This document shows, piece after piece, positions 1 through 9,605 of a stretch of 64,000 nt of DNA. The notes under the pieces are model-generated. The model had not been told where the DNA came from and did not search any database. It worked only from the letters and a program-made list of their open reading frames with translations. Each line of letters begins with the position of its first letter. Within the stretch, counting starts at the first letter, position 1. Source of the stretch: Agarophyton chilense (Eukaryota > Rhodophyta > Florideophyceae > Gracilariales > Gracilariaceae); assembly GCA_030374765.1 (NCBI GenBank), contig JARGXX010000088.1:1674001-1738000 (forward strand). Direction: 5' to 3'. The position numbers were made by a program, and so were the translations under genes.

Positions 1-187
1 ATCATTGACAGGGGAGGGTGGGAAACAAAAGAGGCAGCAAAGCTGCAAGAGTAAGGGCTACACTAGAGACTGTGGCTGCCGCTTGCTGATGGCGTCGGTG
101 CTAGGAGGGCGTCCAACGCCAGTGCTCAAGGGCGAAAGGTGCACACCCTCGCCGCCAGTCGACCGAGCACCGCTGCCCTTACAGTCT

Positions 188-1312
188 TCAAATAAATCGT
201 CTTCCGCGTTTTGGAAATTTCATTGCTTCGCGTTGGCAATGTGCAAGGAAGGAGATTGGGGAAAACACTTCCCATATATTATCCCTATACCCATGATCAT
301 TAATATTAACCGGCATTTCATCTTCTCCAAACTCTGGAAGCATCTCCAGGGCTTTTGTGTTTCCCATTGCCAAATCTTGCTGGGCTTCTTCTTTCATTGC
401 TTGTGCTACACTTCTGTTTGCAGTTGCTCTGTACCGACGGATAGCGTCGAATACATCCGCCCTTTTTGAACTCTCATTAGTAGTTGTATTGTTAAGTATC
501 AGATAGATATGGTAACCCAAAAAAGAGCTCGTCATAATGAATAGTAGGACTAACACAGCGAAAAACAAGCTCAGAACTGTTTCAGCACCAATTGCAAGTC
601 GAAAACTGAAAGATTTGATGACTTGGTTTGTAGGCACAAAAATATATCGCTTACGAATAAGCTCCTGAATCCTTGCTCTAATAATTTCAGCACAAAGTAC
701 CGCACCATGGGCAACCATAAACGTGTGTACAGCGAGGAAGATGACAAAGTACTTTGTGTTATACAAACCGACACAAGTTCCAACCCATCCGCAGTGATGA
801 TCGAAACGTGCAACGCATCGATTGCACAAAGCACAATGTTTCGAGCGCGCAATCTTACGTAGGTGACATGTTCGACAATTCTTTGGTGAAAACAGCAAGT
901 AGTCATACTTGTACGCGAAAGACAACTGACGGTGATTCTCTGAATTTATAGTTCCGGGATCAGTAAGAAACACTTTCAACCATGAGGATACCGCCAGAAC
1001 AGCGTATACTGGAACGGCCCATGGGCGTGTTCTTGGGGGAAATGAAAGGCCTGTTCCTTGGTGACAAAAAAACCTTGATTTTGGACAAACTGAAGCTGGT
1101 GTGAAGAATTCTAGTGACGATAAGCGGGGTACGATACTTCTCTGAGCGGAGACAAGTCCACAAATAACAATAATGACGTATATTACGGGCATGACGTATT
1201 TCTCAAACACATAACAGAAATTGTCAGCGACATACTTGGTAATGTTTTTGCACAGGAGCTTTCCCGCGAGACGTGTGCAGACATTTCTAAGCTTTGAAAA
1301 CGGGCTCGCCAT
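188..1312 (-). CDS. DHHC-type protein S-palmitoyltransferase (ZDHHC4-like)
   Basis: Integral membrane enzyme that transfers palmitate from acyl-CoA to protein cysteines, probably in the ER or Golgi. The 374-residue protein has hydrophobic segments near residues 40-58 and 100-116, a DPG motif at 118-120, and a complete cysteine-rich zinc domain (from about C146) ending in the catalytic DHHC at 171-174. Two further membrane segments follow, then a TTxE motif near residue 275, so all hallmark motifs are intact. The sequence around the zinc domain, including RSKHC and NRCV, resembles animal ZDHHC4 and plant PATs. The start is the first ATG of the frame. It is divergent from the TAF6 paralog to its right; the 187 bp before its stop show no gene. 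Confidence 0.93.
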   Translation of the reverse strand: MASPFSKLRNVCTRLAGKLLCKNITKYVADNFCYVFEKYVMPVIYVIIVICGLVSAQRSIVPRLSSLEFFTPASVCPKSRFFCHQGTGLSFPPRTRPWAVPVYAVLAVSSWLKVFLTDPGTINSENHRQLSFAYKYDYLLFSPKNCRTCHLRKIARSKHCALCNRCVARFDHHCGWVGTCVGLYNTKYFVIFLAVHTFMVAHGAVLCAEIIRARIQELIRKRYIFVPTNQVIKSFSFRLAIGAETVLSLFFAVLVLLFIMTSSFLGYHIYLILNNTTTNESSKRADVFDAIRRYRATANRSVAQAMKEEAQQDLAMGNTKALEMLPEFGEDEMPVNINDHGYRDNIWEVFSPISFLAHCQREAMKFPKRGRRFI

Positions 1313-1816
1313 GACGATAGAGCCTTATATCGTGTGTTCTGCGGAGGTGTTATGCTGGAGGCAGTTTTTGAAAAACTGAAACTGTGAATGGTAGTAGTTT
1401 TCCCTGAGGCTGTGGAGGACAGAAAGTGAGGGTAGATAGTCGTGCGCTTCTGCAGAGAAAGCTTTTAGACAAGTGGAGTAAGTCAATCGGACCCCGTCGA
1501 AGTGCGCCGTATGCAGATAGATACCAAGATGCTGGACAGGATTATGCGATTTGATCCACAGTTGTTCAGTGTTTTTTACAAAAATGAAATATTCCGCTTT
1601 GCATTTTCAAAAAGATGCAGTTCACTATGCAATTTAACTGTACGTAAGAGCCGCCGTGGGCCGGCTTTTGCCCAAACTTCAGTCGGATTAGAGAATCACT
1701 TTCGATTTAGAGATAACAGACCTGAAATTGGACGCGGCAGCGACCAAGGATGCATGTTCGCATGTACTGACCAAAACCATACCTACAACAACAAGGGCAA
1801 CGCGTGGCGCATCAAC
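1313..1816. other. Divergent intergenic region
   Basis: About 500 bp between two divergently transcribed genes. A reading frame continues upstream of the TAF6-like ATG from 1502, but its 105 residues have no recognisable domain and lie before the conserved histone-fold start, so it is treated as 5' leader. No clear TATA box or RNA gene was seen. Confidence 0.4.
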
Positions 1817-3000
1817 ATGTCACCAAAGCGAAGGAAACCTGTACGGCTCCCCGAGGAATGTATACACACTATCGCACAAACTCTCGGCATCACAGTATCC
1901 CCGGAAGCAGCCAAATTCCTTGCACCTAATGCGGAATATCAACTTCGAAAACTTATCCAAAGCTCCAAGAGTTACATGCGACATTCTAAAAGGTCGCGAC
2001 TCATTACAAGAGATGTCTCTAGGGCTCACAAAGCCCATTTTGGAAAATCTTTGTTTGGTCATCATGGTCAAAATGGAGCACCCGGATTTGTGCAAGTCAC
2101 AAATGGTATTTTTGTCGAGGCTGAAGCAATCCAAATCCAGGCACTGAAGGACTTGTACATGAAACCACTGCCGCGCGTTCAGCGGTCTGGGTTAGAAGCT
2201 TCTTTTTTAACTACCGGGAAGCCATTATCGACCGCAGCTTTGCGAGCCGCGTAAGTTACGCTGTTGTCCCAACTTGAATCTTCACCATCTTCAACCATAG
2301 ACTAACAGAATTGAACAGAACTGAGAGCATTGATAATTTTGTGAAATGCATGCGAGCCATTCTCGTCAGCCGAGACGATTCTTTGCTTGACGCTACGCTG
2401 CGCAACATGCCCGAATATGGTGAAGCGCAAGTGAGGGAGCTCATTTCACTTTCACAACACTTGACACATTCTAATGCAACGCAGAGTGGTGACACAATTG
2501 TTCTATGTTACGTACTCCGCCTACTTGGTGCACTACTCATTCGGAACCGAGTGCAATCGGAAATTTTCAATGACAATTTACTTCCTATCATTTTGACTTG
2601 CCTGCTTGGTAAGCACCTAGGCGATGGAGATCGCTGGGAAGTTCGTGAGAAAGCTGCACTGACGCTTGAACAATGGGTGCAGTCAACATGTGACAGCAAC
2701 GCAGTGTTGAGAGCGGTCAAGACAATTGTTTCTTGTCTCACTGACAGACAAGCACCCGTTGAGACTATTTTTGGAGCAGCTCATGGATTGAGTGCGCTGG
2801 GACCAGACATGTTCAGGGCGCATTTCATGCCCCATTTGCCCACGTTGTTAGAAACTCTTCGCCAATGCGTCGAAGATGCCAAAGACGAGATGGTAAGGAA
2901 AGAGATTAAGGAACGAATTCTGAGACTGAGTCAAGGTATAGCACAGGCCGTCTCAAAACTTCAGACCCGTACAGTTAGCGAGATGACAAGCATTCTATGA
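1817..3000 (+). CDS. TAF6 paralog (TAF6/TAF6L-type histone-fold and HEAT protein), spliced
   Basis: Subunit type found in TFIID or SAGA-like coactivators, acting at RNA polymerase II promoters. Exons 1817-2250 and 2319-3000 encode about 371 residues. The N-terminal histone fold starts MSPKRRKPVRLPEE; the conserved TAF6 C-terminal HEAT region lies in exon 2, with LLPIILTCLLGK matching VLPAVLTCILGK of the second TAF6 at 12755-14299. The 68-nt intron has GTAAGT, an ACTAAC branch site and CAG; joining in phase 2 runs ALRAA straight into TESIDNFV. The ATG at 1817 was chosen because the histone fold begins there. It is shorter and more divergent than the other copy. Its stop overlaps the FBPase-like gene 3' end by 6 bp. 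Confidence 0.85.
2251..2318 (+). other. Intron of the TAF6 paralog (68 nt, phase 2)
   Basis: Donor GTAAGT at 2251, branch ACTAAC at 2301-2306, acceptor AG at 2317-2318. The upstream frame stops (TAA) inside the donor, and splicing joins it in phase to the downstream HEAT-domain frame. Confidence 0.88.
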
Positions 3001-4315
3001 CAATTGGGGAGTGAGCTGAGATTGTATGGAATCCACAATGTGCGCGGGCCCTGCCAGGAATGTCACTGTTTTATGAACATGGAAATCTTCAACAGCCAAA
3101 TCTGTTGAGCGATGTGTATGACGCAGGAGATGTTGGTTAGTTAAAATTGGCCAAAAACAACGGTTTTCGCTGCACATATGCGCGTGAGAGAGACATGAAC
3201 ATACCTAATATACGCTTACAATTGGCATCTATGGCACGTCCACCCATCTGTTCTGACAGCAGGGCCATAGGGGCGGCTTCACACATCAAGTGAATGTCAT
3301 ACCACAGGACGATTCCTCCCGTGCGTACAGCAGCGTCAAAGTCGGCGATAAAACAACCGGTATCAAATATTCTGCCACCCAGACGGTTGGTGAGCTTTTT
3401 TGCGACAGAACCTAAGTTTTCGTCGTGGCGAAGCTTGGCATACTCACAGTACATATCGTTTCCCGTGGAAAACTTGACTGGCTTAGTGGTTTGCAGGAAA
3501 TACTGGGTGGCAACTGGATGAAGATAGAATGAGAATGCGCCATTGCCCATGGTATATGTGAGAGTTGTGGCGGATGCATAAAGGATGTAGCCGGCTGCCA
3601 TTTGATGAGCTAGCCTCTGTTGGAGATCCAAACGTGTACCGGAAACACTAGGCGGGGAAGCACGAGTGTACACACTGAAAGACGTGCCACACAACAAGTG
3701 CTGTTCGCATGGGTCAATGTCCAGCGGTGTGAGCATGACAACGTACGGCCCGTGCACAGCAGAATCACTGAAGGTAAATGGGGTGTCGTTTTTGGCAAGA
3801 ATCACACAGGCATAACCATCATGACACAGGGCATGATACAAGCGTGTGGTAGCAACACTTGTATCAAGAACAGGGGAAGAATCATCGTGGTGATGCTGCG
3901 AAACATAGGAAGAGATAGAATGACTCACTGTGGAAATATCATCGAGTAAACGCACGAGAGGAGCAGACGAATGTTTTGTGGTGTGCGAAGAATGTGCACG
4001 AACATGTGAGGTAAGTGAAGTGGATGGTAGTGAATTGGAGGGCGGTTGTGGTTGTGGAGAAGGTGGTGAAAGAGGGGGGGTGCATGGCGGGGTGTCGCGG
4101 TCGGCGTTTCCATTGTTCTGGAACGTGTGCTTTGCAGCATCCAGGTTGAGAGAAACGAGAGAGGCGGTAAGCGAACGCGAACTGATCTGCGGCTGCATGT
4201 TTTCAGGGATTGTTAAAGGTAGACAAGGTAAACGAGCTGACAGGCGCAAAGAGACAGCAAACTGGGGTTTTAAGTAGAAACGTGAGGAAAAGACTTGGGC
4301 GCACAACGCGGCCAA
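2995..4315 (-). CDS. Fructose-1,6-bisphosphatase-like protein with degenerate metal site, spliced
   Basis: FBPase-fold protein in two exons, 4315-3205 and 3101-2995. Without splicing the frame ends in an unrelated tail; splicing restores the expected end (RIL, then DLAVEDFHVHKTV). Fold landmarks remain: YVV...PLD, GGRIFDTG, ADFDAAVRTGG and CEAAPMALL. The catalytic signature is damaged: the usual DPLDGSSNID reads TPLDIDPCEQ and the SEED metal-ligand motif reads AKND, so two glutamates and one aspartate metal ligand are missing, although the later E of CEAAP is kept. It is probably catalytically dead or altered, perhaps regulatory (inference). The first roughly 100 residues are Ser/Pro-rich with a basic hydroxylated start that could be a plastid transit peptide. 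Confidence 0.82.
3102..3204 (-). other. Intron of the FBPase-like gene (103 nt, phase 1)
   Basis: On the minus strand the donor is GTATGT at 3204, the branch ACTAAC lies at 3141-3136 and the acceptor CAG ends at 3102. Joining G+AT gives the conserved Asp of the FBPase C-terminal strand. The length is not a multiple of three, so retention changes the C-terminus. Confidence 0.85.
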
Positions 4316-4629
4316 GCGGGCGCCTTAGCGCACGGTGCGCGCAACGGCGGAAGGCACAAGTGACAACACAACGCACGACAAGGTACCGTTGGTACCGTTC
4401 GTAACCGATGAGAGAGGGCGCAGATTTTCATCTCGTGGCGGCGCGCGGAGAGCGGCACGCCGGGAAGTGTGCTTTTGCATGATTCACCAATTGGTGCGCG
4501 ACAGCGCGGCGGTGTCCCGCAGCACTTTTGGATTTTTTTCGGGCGGCTGTGTCACGCTGCGCTGTGGAAACTGACGCCGACTTGGGGCGTTGTTTGTGTG
4601 ATTTGTATCTGGTTTACGCTGAACACAGC
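4316..4629. other. Intergenic region between two minus-strand genes
   Basis: About 310 bp between the FBPase-like start and the stop of the next minus-strand gene. It is GC-rich with no recognisable gene, so it should hold the FBPase-like promoter. Confidence 0.35.
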
Positions 4630-5334
4630 TTATTTCGGTTTGGCTTCGGTTGTTGGAGAACGCTCAACGAGAAAGTAGGGCGGGCAAACTTTGAGCAACA
4701 ATACATAAAACAGAATTACACTCCAGAAGGCGAGGTTGGCAGTAGCAAGCGCCAACATGATTCGGCTTTGTATCTGTTCTGAATACGCAGCGGCGGCGGC
4801 ACGCACCCATTGGTAAAGAACTGTGAGTCTGTAACACACAAACGTGACTGGAATACAAATGCGAACCACAACACTCACGTTGGGTCGGTAGCTCCATATC
4901 TCGAACAGAACTTGCGTCATCATGAGAAACAAATGAGGCGCAAGCAGTTTGGTTTGCTGTTCAGAAATGGAGAAGGTGAGTATCCACGCCCATGGAATCA
5001 ACAGTGACAACAACAAACTGGAAAACAAACACAAGCGAACGGCGTTTCTCGACAGCTGTTGATTCATGGCCAGCGGTTTAATTGAGTTGAAATCCGCATC
5101 AATACACACGGGCTGCAAACAATTGGCAACAACGGCGTAGAGCACTGCGAAAATCACAGCAAACAGCACGTTCTTCTGAATGGCGCGCAACGAAAAAATC
5201 ACAACTGCACATCCGCTGATGAGAAGAGACGAAACAAGGAGAAGAAATAAGCGAGCTGCGAGCGATGGGATGGCGGGTGCGCTTACTTGTTGTTGGTAGT
5301 AACGCCGTCGACGACGTGCGAAACACGTCTCCAT
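4630..5334 (-). CDS. Multi-pass membrane protein, unknown function
   Basis: A 234-residue protein with a basic start (METCFARRRRRYY) and about six hydrophobic segments spread over its length (near residues 28-48, 53-70, 100-122, 130-145, 155-172 and 198-216). A segment with APHLFLMMTQVLFE followed by RICIPVTFVCYRL faintly recalls plant DUF7733-type membrane proteins, but I cannot confirm this. The start ATG at 5334 is the first Met of the frame. It is head-to-head with DUS1, whose frame extends upstream into this gene's 5' end without needing to be coding there. Confidence 0.6.
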   Translation of the reverse strand: METCFARRRRRYYQQQVSAPAIPSLAARLFLLLVSSLLISGCAVVIFSLRAIQKNVLFAVIFAVLYAVVANCLQPVCIDADFNSIKPLAMNQQLSRNAVRLCLFSSLLLSLLIPWAWILTFSISEQQTKLLAPHLFLMMTQVLFEIWSYRPNVSVVVRICIPVTFVCYRLTVLYQWVRAAAAAYSEQIQSRIMLALATANLAFWSVILFYVLLLKVCPPYFLVERSPTTEAKPK

Positions 5335-5620
5335 GTCTCTGGAGCCACAAACGGCCGTGCCTCATGCCATCGAAGGAGGCTGCCAAGCATCAGCATCATA
5401 TAACAGCACTTGCCAAATGGGAGCGATTGGCCGATTTGTCAATTTTGTCAATTTTGCGCCCCATGCCTTCGAGCCACACCGCCCTCGTCGGTACCGTGTT
5501 CTTCTGCTTCACCTACTCCGAGCTTACTATGCGCTTCCACGCTGCTGTTGTGCGTCGCCCTTCTTCTTGTTCGGCCTCGCCCCATTCCTCCGTGTTTGCT
5601 TGTCTCCACCACACGTGCGA

Positions 5621-5622
<2 letters not shown>

Positions 5623-5652
<30 letters not shown>
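5623..5652 (+). repeat. Hexanucleotide microsatellite (GTGCTC)x5
   Basis: Five perfect copies of GTGCTC lie immediately before the preferred DUS1 ATG. If translated in the upstream extension they would encode an Arg-Ala run, which looks like repeat expansion rather than a domain. Confidence 0.9.
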
Positions 5653-5660
5653 AAAACGCC

Positions 5661-6752
5661 ATGGAAAGAAGCAGCGCATGGGACCATTGGAAAAAACTAG
5701 CAAGCCCAAGATACGTGGTAGCGCCCATGGTGGACGCGTCCGAACTGCCATTTCGAGACTTGTGTCGTCGCTACGGAGCAAATCTCGCCTACACTCCCAT
5801 GCTTCACTCCGCGTCCTTCGTGAGGGACTCCAAGTATCGAGCTGAACATTTCACAACACACCAACAAGACAGACCGCTGGTTGCGCAATTCTGCGCAAAC
5901 AATGCCCACACGTTTGTAGAGGCCGCCAAGTTGTTACAAGCTAACGTGGATGCCGTTGACTTGAACCTCGGCTGTCCGCAAGGTATTGCGCGCCGTGGAC
6001 GGTATGGCGCCTTTCTCATGGATGAATTGCACCTCGTGAGACAAATTGTTTCATTCGCCTCCACGGAACTTGACGTCCCTGTTTGGGTGAAGATTCGCGT
6101 TTTTGATGATTTGAACCAGACGGTGGATTATGCAAGGATGTTGGAAGCGGCTGGCGCTTCTTTGATTGCCGTTCATGGACGCACTAGAGCTCAGAAAGGA
6201 CGCGAGTGTCCGCCGGCAGACTGGGATAAGATACGAGCCATTGTCAAAGCCGTCAACGTCCCTGTCATAGCCAATGGAAACGTCCGAACTCTTCAAGACG
6301 CAGATCGCGCAATTGCTTATACAGGTGCACAAGCTGTTATGTCAGCGTATGCATTACTTGATTATCCAGCCGTGTTTTCAAATCACATCACCCCGAGTAG
6401 AATGCAACTAGCGCTTGAGTACATTGATCTTGCCGAAAAGTACCACACGCCGCAGCGAATGGTTCGACTGCATTTGTTCAAACTGTTCCGCTCCAGATTG
6501 GATGCGAACATGGATTTGAATGAAAGTGTCGCCAAATGCAGAAGCTATGAGCACTTTCGAAATGTGGCTCATTTGATCGCGTCGCGATGTGATTTCGATG
6601 GCGTCACTTTTGAACAACGTATTCAAAGGGGAGACATGGTTGATAATGTGATATCGCCCAAAAGGATCGATAGACTCAAACGCAAACAACTGCTGCAAGT
6701 CGCCAACAAGCCGGACACTCATCATTCCGACCATTCATTAAATTCCCTCTAA
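5661..6752 (+). CDS. DUS1: tRNA-dihydrouridine synthase, Dus1 type
   Basis: FMN-dependent enzyme that reduces uridine to dihydrouridine in the tRNA D-loop, in Dus1 enzymes at positions 16/17. From the ATG at 5661 it is 363 residues, starting just before the conserved APMVDASELPFR. The catalytic cysteine is C105 in LNLGCPQ; the Dus1-typical ARRGRYGAFLMD, the VKIRVF lysine, the HGRTRAQKG phosphate-binding motif and the ANGN loop are all present. The frame stays open upstream to ATGs at 5463 and 5265, which would add an organelle-like leader but run through the GTGCTC repeat and into the divergent gene; the shorter start is preferred. Confidence 0.93.
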   Translation: MERSSAWDHWKKLASPRYVVAPMVDASELPFRDLCRRYGANLAYTPMLHSASFVRDSKYRAEHFTTHQQDRPLVAQFCANNAHTFVEAAKLLQANVDAVDLNLGCPQGIARRGRYGAFLMDELHLVRQIVSFASTELDVPVWVKIRVFDDLNQTVDYARMLEAAGASLIAVHGRTRAQKGRECPPADWDKIRAIVKAVNVPVIANGNVRTLQDADRAIAYTGAQAVMSAYALLDYPAVFSNHITPSRMQLALEYIDLAEKYHTPQRMVRLHLFKLFRSRLDANMDLNESVAKCRSYEHFRNVAHLIASRCDFDGVTFEQRIQRGDMVDNVISPKRIDRLKRKQLLQVANKPDTHHSDHSLNSL

Positions 6753-7104
6753 CCATGAAACCATCACTCACTTGTGCATCACAAACATTTCCACATACAT
6801 AGTTGCTTTTTTTTTCTTCTTCCAAACTCTCATGTTCTTTGGCAGAGCATGCAATCATTTTGGGGCGCGGATCAAGCGGCAATGCTTTTTTTCGATTATT
6901 TTTTCGCATGTTTTGTATTAAATGCTCCGTTACACACACGACGTTCATTGGATCAAAAACCGGTCAGAGCCTTGTTGTTTTGCATGTGTTGGTCATTTTG
7001 GCAAAGCGTTCTTTCTGGAGCCGTGTCCTCTCTTGCGATCCGACAGCACCAGTTCCGAGTTGCATGAGGGCGCATATCTTCCTTCCTCAGTCAACAGTGA
7101 CGAA
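6753..7104. other. Intergenic region upstream of OST48
   Basis: About 350 bp between two same-strand genes with T-rich stretches and no recognisable gene. A frame continuing upstream from the OST48 start to 6922 lacks family similarity and precedes the signal peptide, so it is not counted as coding. Confidence 0.4.
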
Positions 7105-8400
7105 ATGATTCCAGTCGTACAAATACTCCTCCTCCTCACGCTTCTAGCCTTGTTTTCGAACTTCTCTAATGCTTTGCCGCTATCATCACCAAACGTTTTG
7201 GTCGTTGGAGACGATGTTCAGGAAACGCACTCCCAATTTCTGTCCGCTCTCACTTCTCTTCATGCCAACGTAACTTTCAAAGAAACAACATCAAGTGAAA
7301 TCGCTCTCATTGAGGACGGGGAATACATCTACTCCGCTGTGATTCTTTTGTGTCCACGAGCATCACTGGATAGAAAGCTTTCGATATCATCGCTTCTTCG
7401 ATTCATCGACGCAGGAAACAATCTGTTCGTGTCTGGTGGCCATCAATTTTCTACATACACTTCAAAGGTGATTGAATCAGTTGGCGTTGATCTTGAAGAC
7501 AGAGCAACTTTGATGCGAGACCATCAAAATGTCTTTACTGCGTTGGACGCCGGTGATCGTACGTACATTCGTGCGGGTGGAATGACATCCTCACCCTATC
7601 TCTTCGGCAATTCGTACAGCGATGCTTCCCAAATTGCATTCTACGGACCCGGCGCAACGTTGTTCAGTGATAATGAACTGGTGGACGCAGTCATATGGGG
7701 ATCGCCCTCATCGTACAGCGGAAGCGGCAAAAAACTGCTCAAAGTGCCGCGCGCTGTCGGCAATGGTGCCGTGCTGGCAGCCGCGCTCGGAACTAGAGTT
7801 GGCGGTCGAGCTTCGTACTTTGGAAGTTTCCACGCCCTATCAAACGAAGCGTTTGAAAAAGCTGGCGCTTCTCATAGTGGCGCGTTGAAAAGTTTTCTGG
7901 CATGGACCCTCGGAGCAAGAGGCGTGTTACGAGTGAGCGACGTTCGACATGAGTGTGTAGACGACGCCAACATAGTGATGGACGAATGCCGCGTGAAGGA
8001 TTATGTAAAGTTTGAAATGGATGTGCAGGTTTGGGAAGCAGAGTCGAGTACATGGGAGCCATTTGTTACGGATGACATGCAACTGGAGTTTACCATGCTG
8101 AATCCGTGGGTAAGAAGCAGATTACATGCTGATGAAAATGGAACGTTCAAGGCAAAGATACCGGTGCCTGATCAAATAGGGGTGTACAAGTTGAGCGTGC
8201 AGTACTTTAGGAGCGGCGTATCTGCAATCAACATGGAGAAGGTAGTTCCGGTTCGACCTTATTTACACAACGAATACGAGAGATTCATCCCGATGGCGGC
8301 GCCATATTACGTAGCAAGCTTCTCGATGATCGGCGGGGCGTTTATGTTGGGGCTTGTGCTGTTGTTTGGAAAGGAGAAAGAAACTATTAAAGAAGAGTAG
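7105..8400 (+). CDS. DDOST: Oligosaccharyltransferase 48-kDa subunit (OST48/WBP1)
   Basis: Essential subunit of the ER oligosaccharyltransferase that moves the lipid-linked glycan to Asn-X-Ser/Thr of nascent proteins. The 431-residue type I membrane protein starts with a clear signal peptide (MIPVVQILLLLTLLALF), followed by the luminal domain with LVVGDD near residue 32, SGGHQF and PYLFG motifs, and the late RPYLHNEYERFI segment preceding one C-terminal membrane helix. The cytosolic tail is short and lysine-rich (KEKETIKEE). Start chosen at the Met that begins the signal peptide. It converges on the small membrane protein at 8451. Confidence 0.94.
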   Translation: MIPVVQILLLLTLLALFSNFSNALPLSSPNVLVVGDDVQETHSQFLSALTSLHANVTFKETTSSEIALIEDGEYIYSAVILLCPRASLDRKLSISSLLRFIDAGNNLFVSGGHQFSTYTSKVIESVGVDLEDRATLMRDHQNVFTALDAGDRTYIRAGGMTSSPYLFGNSYSDASQIAFYGPGATLFSDNELVDAVIWGSPSSYSGSGKKLLKVPRAVGNGAVLAAALGTRVGGRASYFGSFHALSNEAFEKAGASHSGALKSFLAWTLGARGVLRVSDVRHECVDDANIVMDECRVKDYVKFEMDVQVWEAESSTWEPFVTDDMQLEFTMLNPWVRSRLHADENGTFKAKIPVPDQIGVYKLSVQYFRSGVSAINMEKVVPVRPYLHNEYERFIPMAAPYYVASFSMIGGAFMLGLVLLFGKEKETIKEE

Positions 8401-8450
8401 TTTTGGGTAGAGGGGGTGTAGCGTGGTTGTGGGTGGCATGGGGAAAATTT

Positions 8451-9071
8451 TTACTGGTTTGCGTTGTCAAACTCGGCGGAGATTTTGGCGTACGCAGTTC
8501 GCAGAGTCAACATGAAAAGGCCCAAGGAAGTGACGCCAGAAATGCCAGAGGCCAGCGCAAGAAGGCAGACAAGCGAGGTGCGAACAATAGCGCCAAGTCG
8601 TTGCACGACGTAAATCTGAGCATCCATGGGATGCGAGGTAAAGAACGAAGCTGCGAAAATAAGCGCGGTCCAGGCGGCGTATGAAATGGCGGCGGCTCCG
8701 ACGGCGCCAATTAGAGCGTTGAATGGGTTGACGGTGGAGATATCCACGGGGGTGTAGAGCGGGGGAGGGGGGGAGTTGCGGCTTTGTTGGACGCCGAGAC
8801 GACTCATAGTCTGCTCAACTTGTTGTAAAACGCGTTGGTTTGGGGTTTGGGGGTGGTTTTCGGTGGGCGATGCGCGGTCGGGGAAGAAGGATGTTTGGGG
8901 CTTTGTGGTTGGGTTGTCCTCATCGCGGAAGAAACGGGGTTTGACTGGTTCTTGAGGCGACTTGAGTGTGGCGCGGAAGCGAGGTGGGGCGCGTTGGCAC
9001 GGGGATTTGATTCGAAGAGGGCGGAACGGGAGAGGGTTCGGCACGAACAGCATATCGTTTTTGGTGAGCAT
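8451..9071 (-). CDS. Probable plastid membrane protein, DUF3082-like
   Basis: From the ATG at 9071 it is 206 residues: a basic, proline-rich leader (an internal Met at 9053 gives an even more transit-like start), a disordered middle, then two membrane segments with PFNALIGAVGAAA and IVRTSLVCLLALASGISG. That hydrophobic block matches my memory of the cyanobacterial/plastid DUF3082 family, with an RT-rich turn and conserved glycines in the second helix. Function is unknown; plastid membrane location is inferred. An upstream extension to 9176 lacks an ATG and is not used. Confidence 0.6.
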   Translation of the reverse strand: MLTKNDMLFVPNPLPFRPLRIKSPCQRAPPRFRATLKSPQEPVKPRFFRDEDNPTTKPQTSFFPDRASPTENHPQTPNQRVLQQVEQTMSRLGVQQSRNSPPPPLYTPVDISTVNPFNALIGAVGAAAISYAAWTALIFAASFFTSHPMDAQIYVVQRLGAIVRTSLVCLLALASGISGVTSLGLFMLTLRTAYAKISAEFDNANQ

Positions 9072-9305
9072 ACGCGCGGAGGAAGGCGAAGGGGAGGTTG
9101 AGATGCAATGGGGGCGACTGGGGGGCTTTGTCAGCGACAGCAAGAAGCACGAGGGGGCACATGTGCGGGAGATCAAAGTGAGATAAAAGTTGAAAAAATT
9201 TTAATGCACAAATTGGAGAGAAAGGAAGATACTTGTGTGTGATATGCGAGAAAAGTATTACAAGACACAATGGTACACTGGTTACAAAAGACACATCAAC
9301 ATCAA

Positions 9306-9605
9306 TCACATATTCAAGGAGGAAAAGCTCTCGAAGGCGACGAGCGCCTCATCAAAGGCGGAGAGTTTAAAACGACGACGGACATGCTGTCGGGCGTCAA
9401 GCCATCGGTTGACGGCAAACGCAGCGTACGCAGCAAGTGCGACGATAGCGCCAAATGCCACCGCACTCTGCACTGCAACGCGCGCGGCGCAAGGCGCGAC
9501 AGACGGCGTGAGCACTCGCCCGGGCGGCGGCGGCGGCCTGGCGACGCGCAGCAGTGGGCGGCGCGCCGAGCGCGCAACGTTGGTAGGAAGCGTAGGACGA
9601 GACAT
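9306..9605 (-). CDS. Small single-pass membrane protein, unknown
   Basis: A 99-residue frame starting MSRPTLPTNVARSARRP, with an Arg/Pro-rich, organelle-presequence-like N-terminus and one hydrophobic segment (AVQSAVAFGAIVALAAYAAF) near residues 46-65, then a charged tail. The composition suggests a small mitochondrial or plastid membrane protein. No family is recognised. Its position in a bidirectional arrangement with lipoyl synthase supports a real gene, but evidence is modest; GC-rich sequence keeps several frames open here. Confidence 0.45.
   Translation of the reverse strand: MSRPTLPTNVARSARRPLLRVARPPPPPGRVLTPSVAPCAARVAVQSAVAFGAIVALAAYAAFAVNRWLDARQHVRRRFKLSAFDEALVAFESFSSLNM

Noticed and set aside
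1502-1816. N-terminal extension of the TAF6 paralog
   Set aside because: The frame is open but carries no recognisable sequence before the histone fold, and a good ATG lies at 1817.
5463-5660. Long DUS1 leader with an Arg-Ala repeat
   Set aside because: The Arg-Ala run is a translated GTGCTC microsatellite, and the conserved domain starts just after the ATG at 5661.
9441-9456. E2F-like TTTGGCGC in the small membrane gene
   Set aside because: It lies within coding sequence of a gene with no replication link, so it is treated as background.
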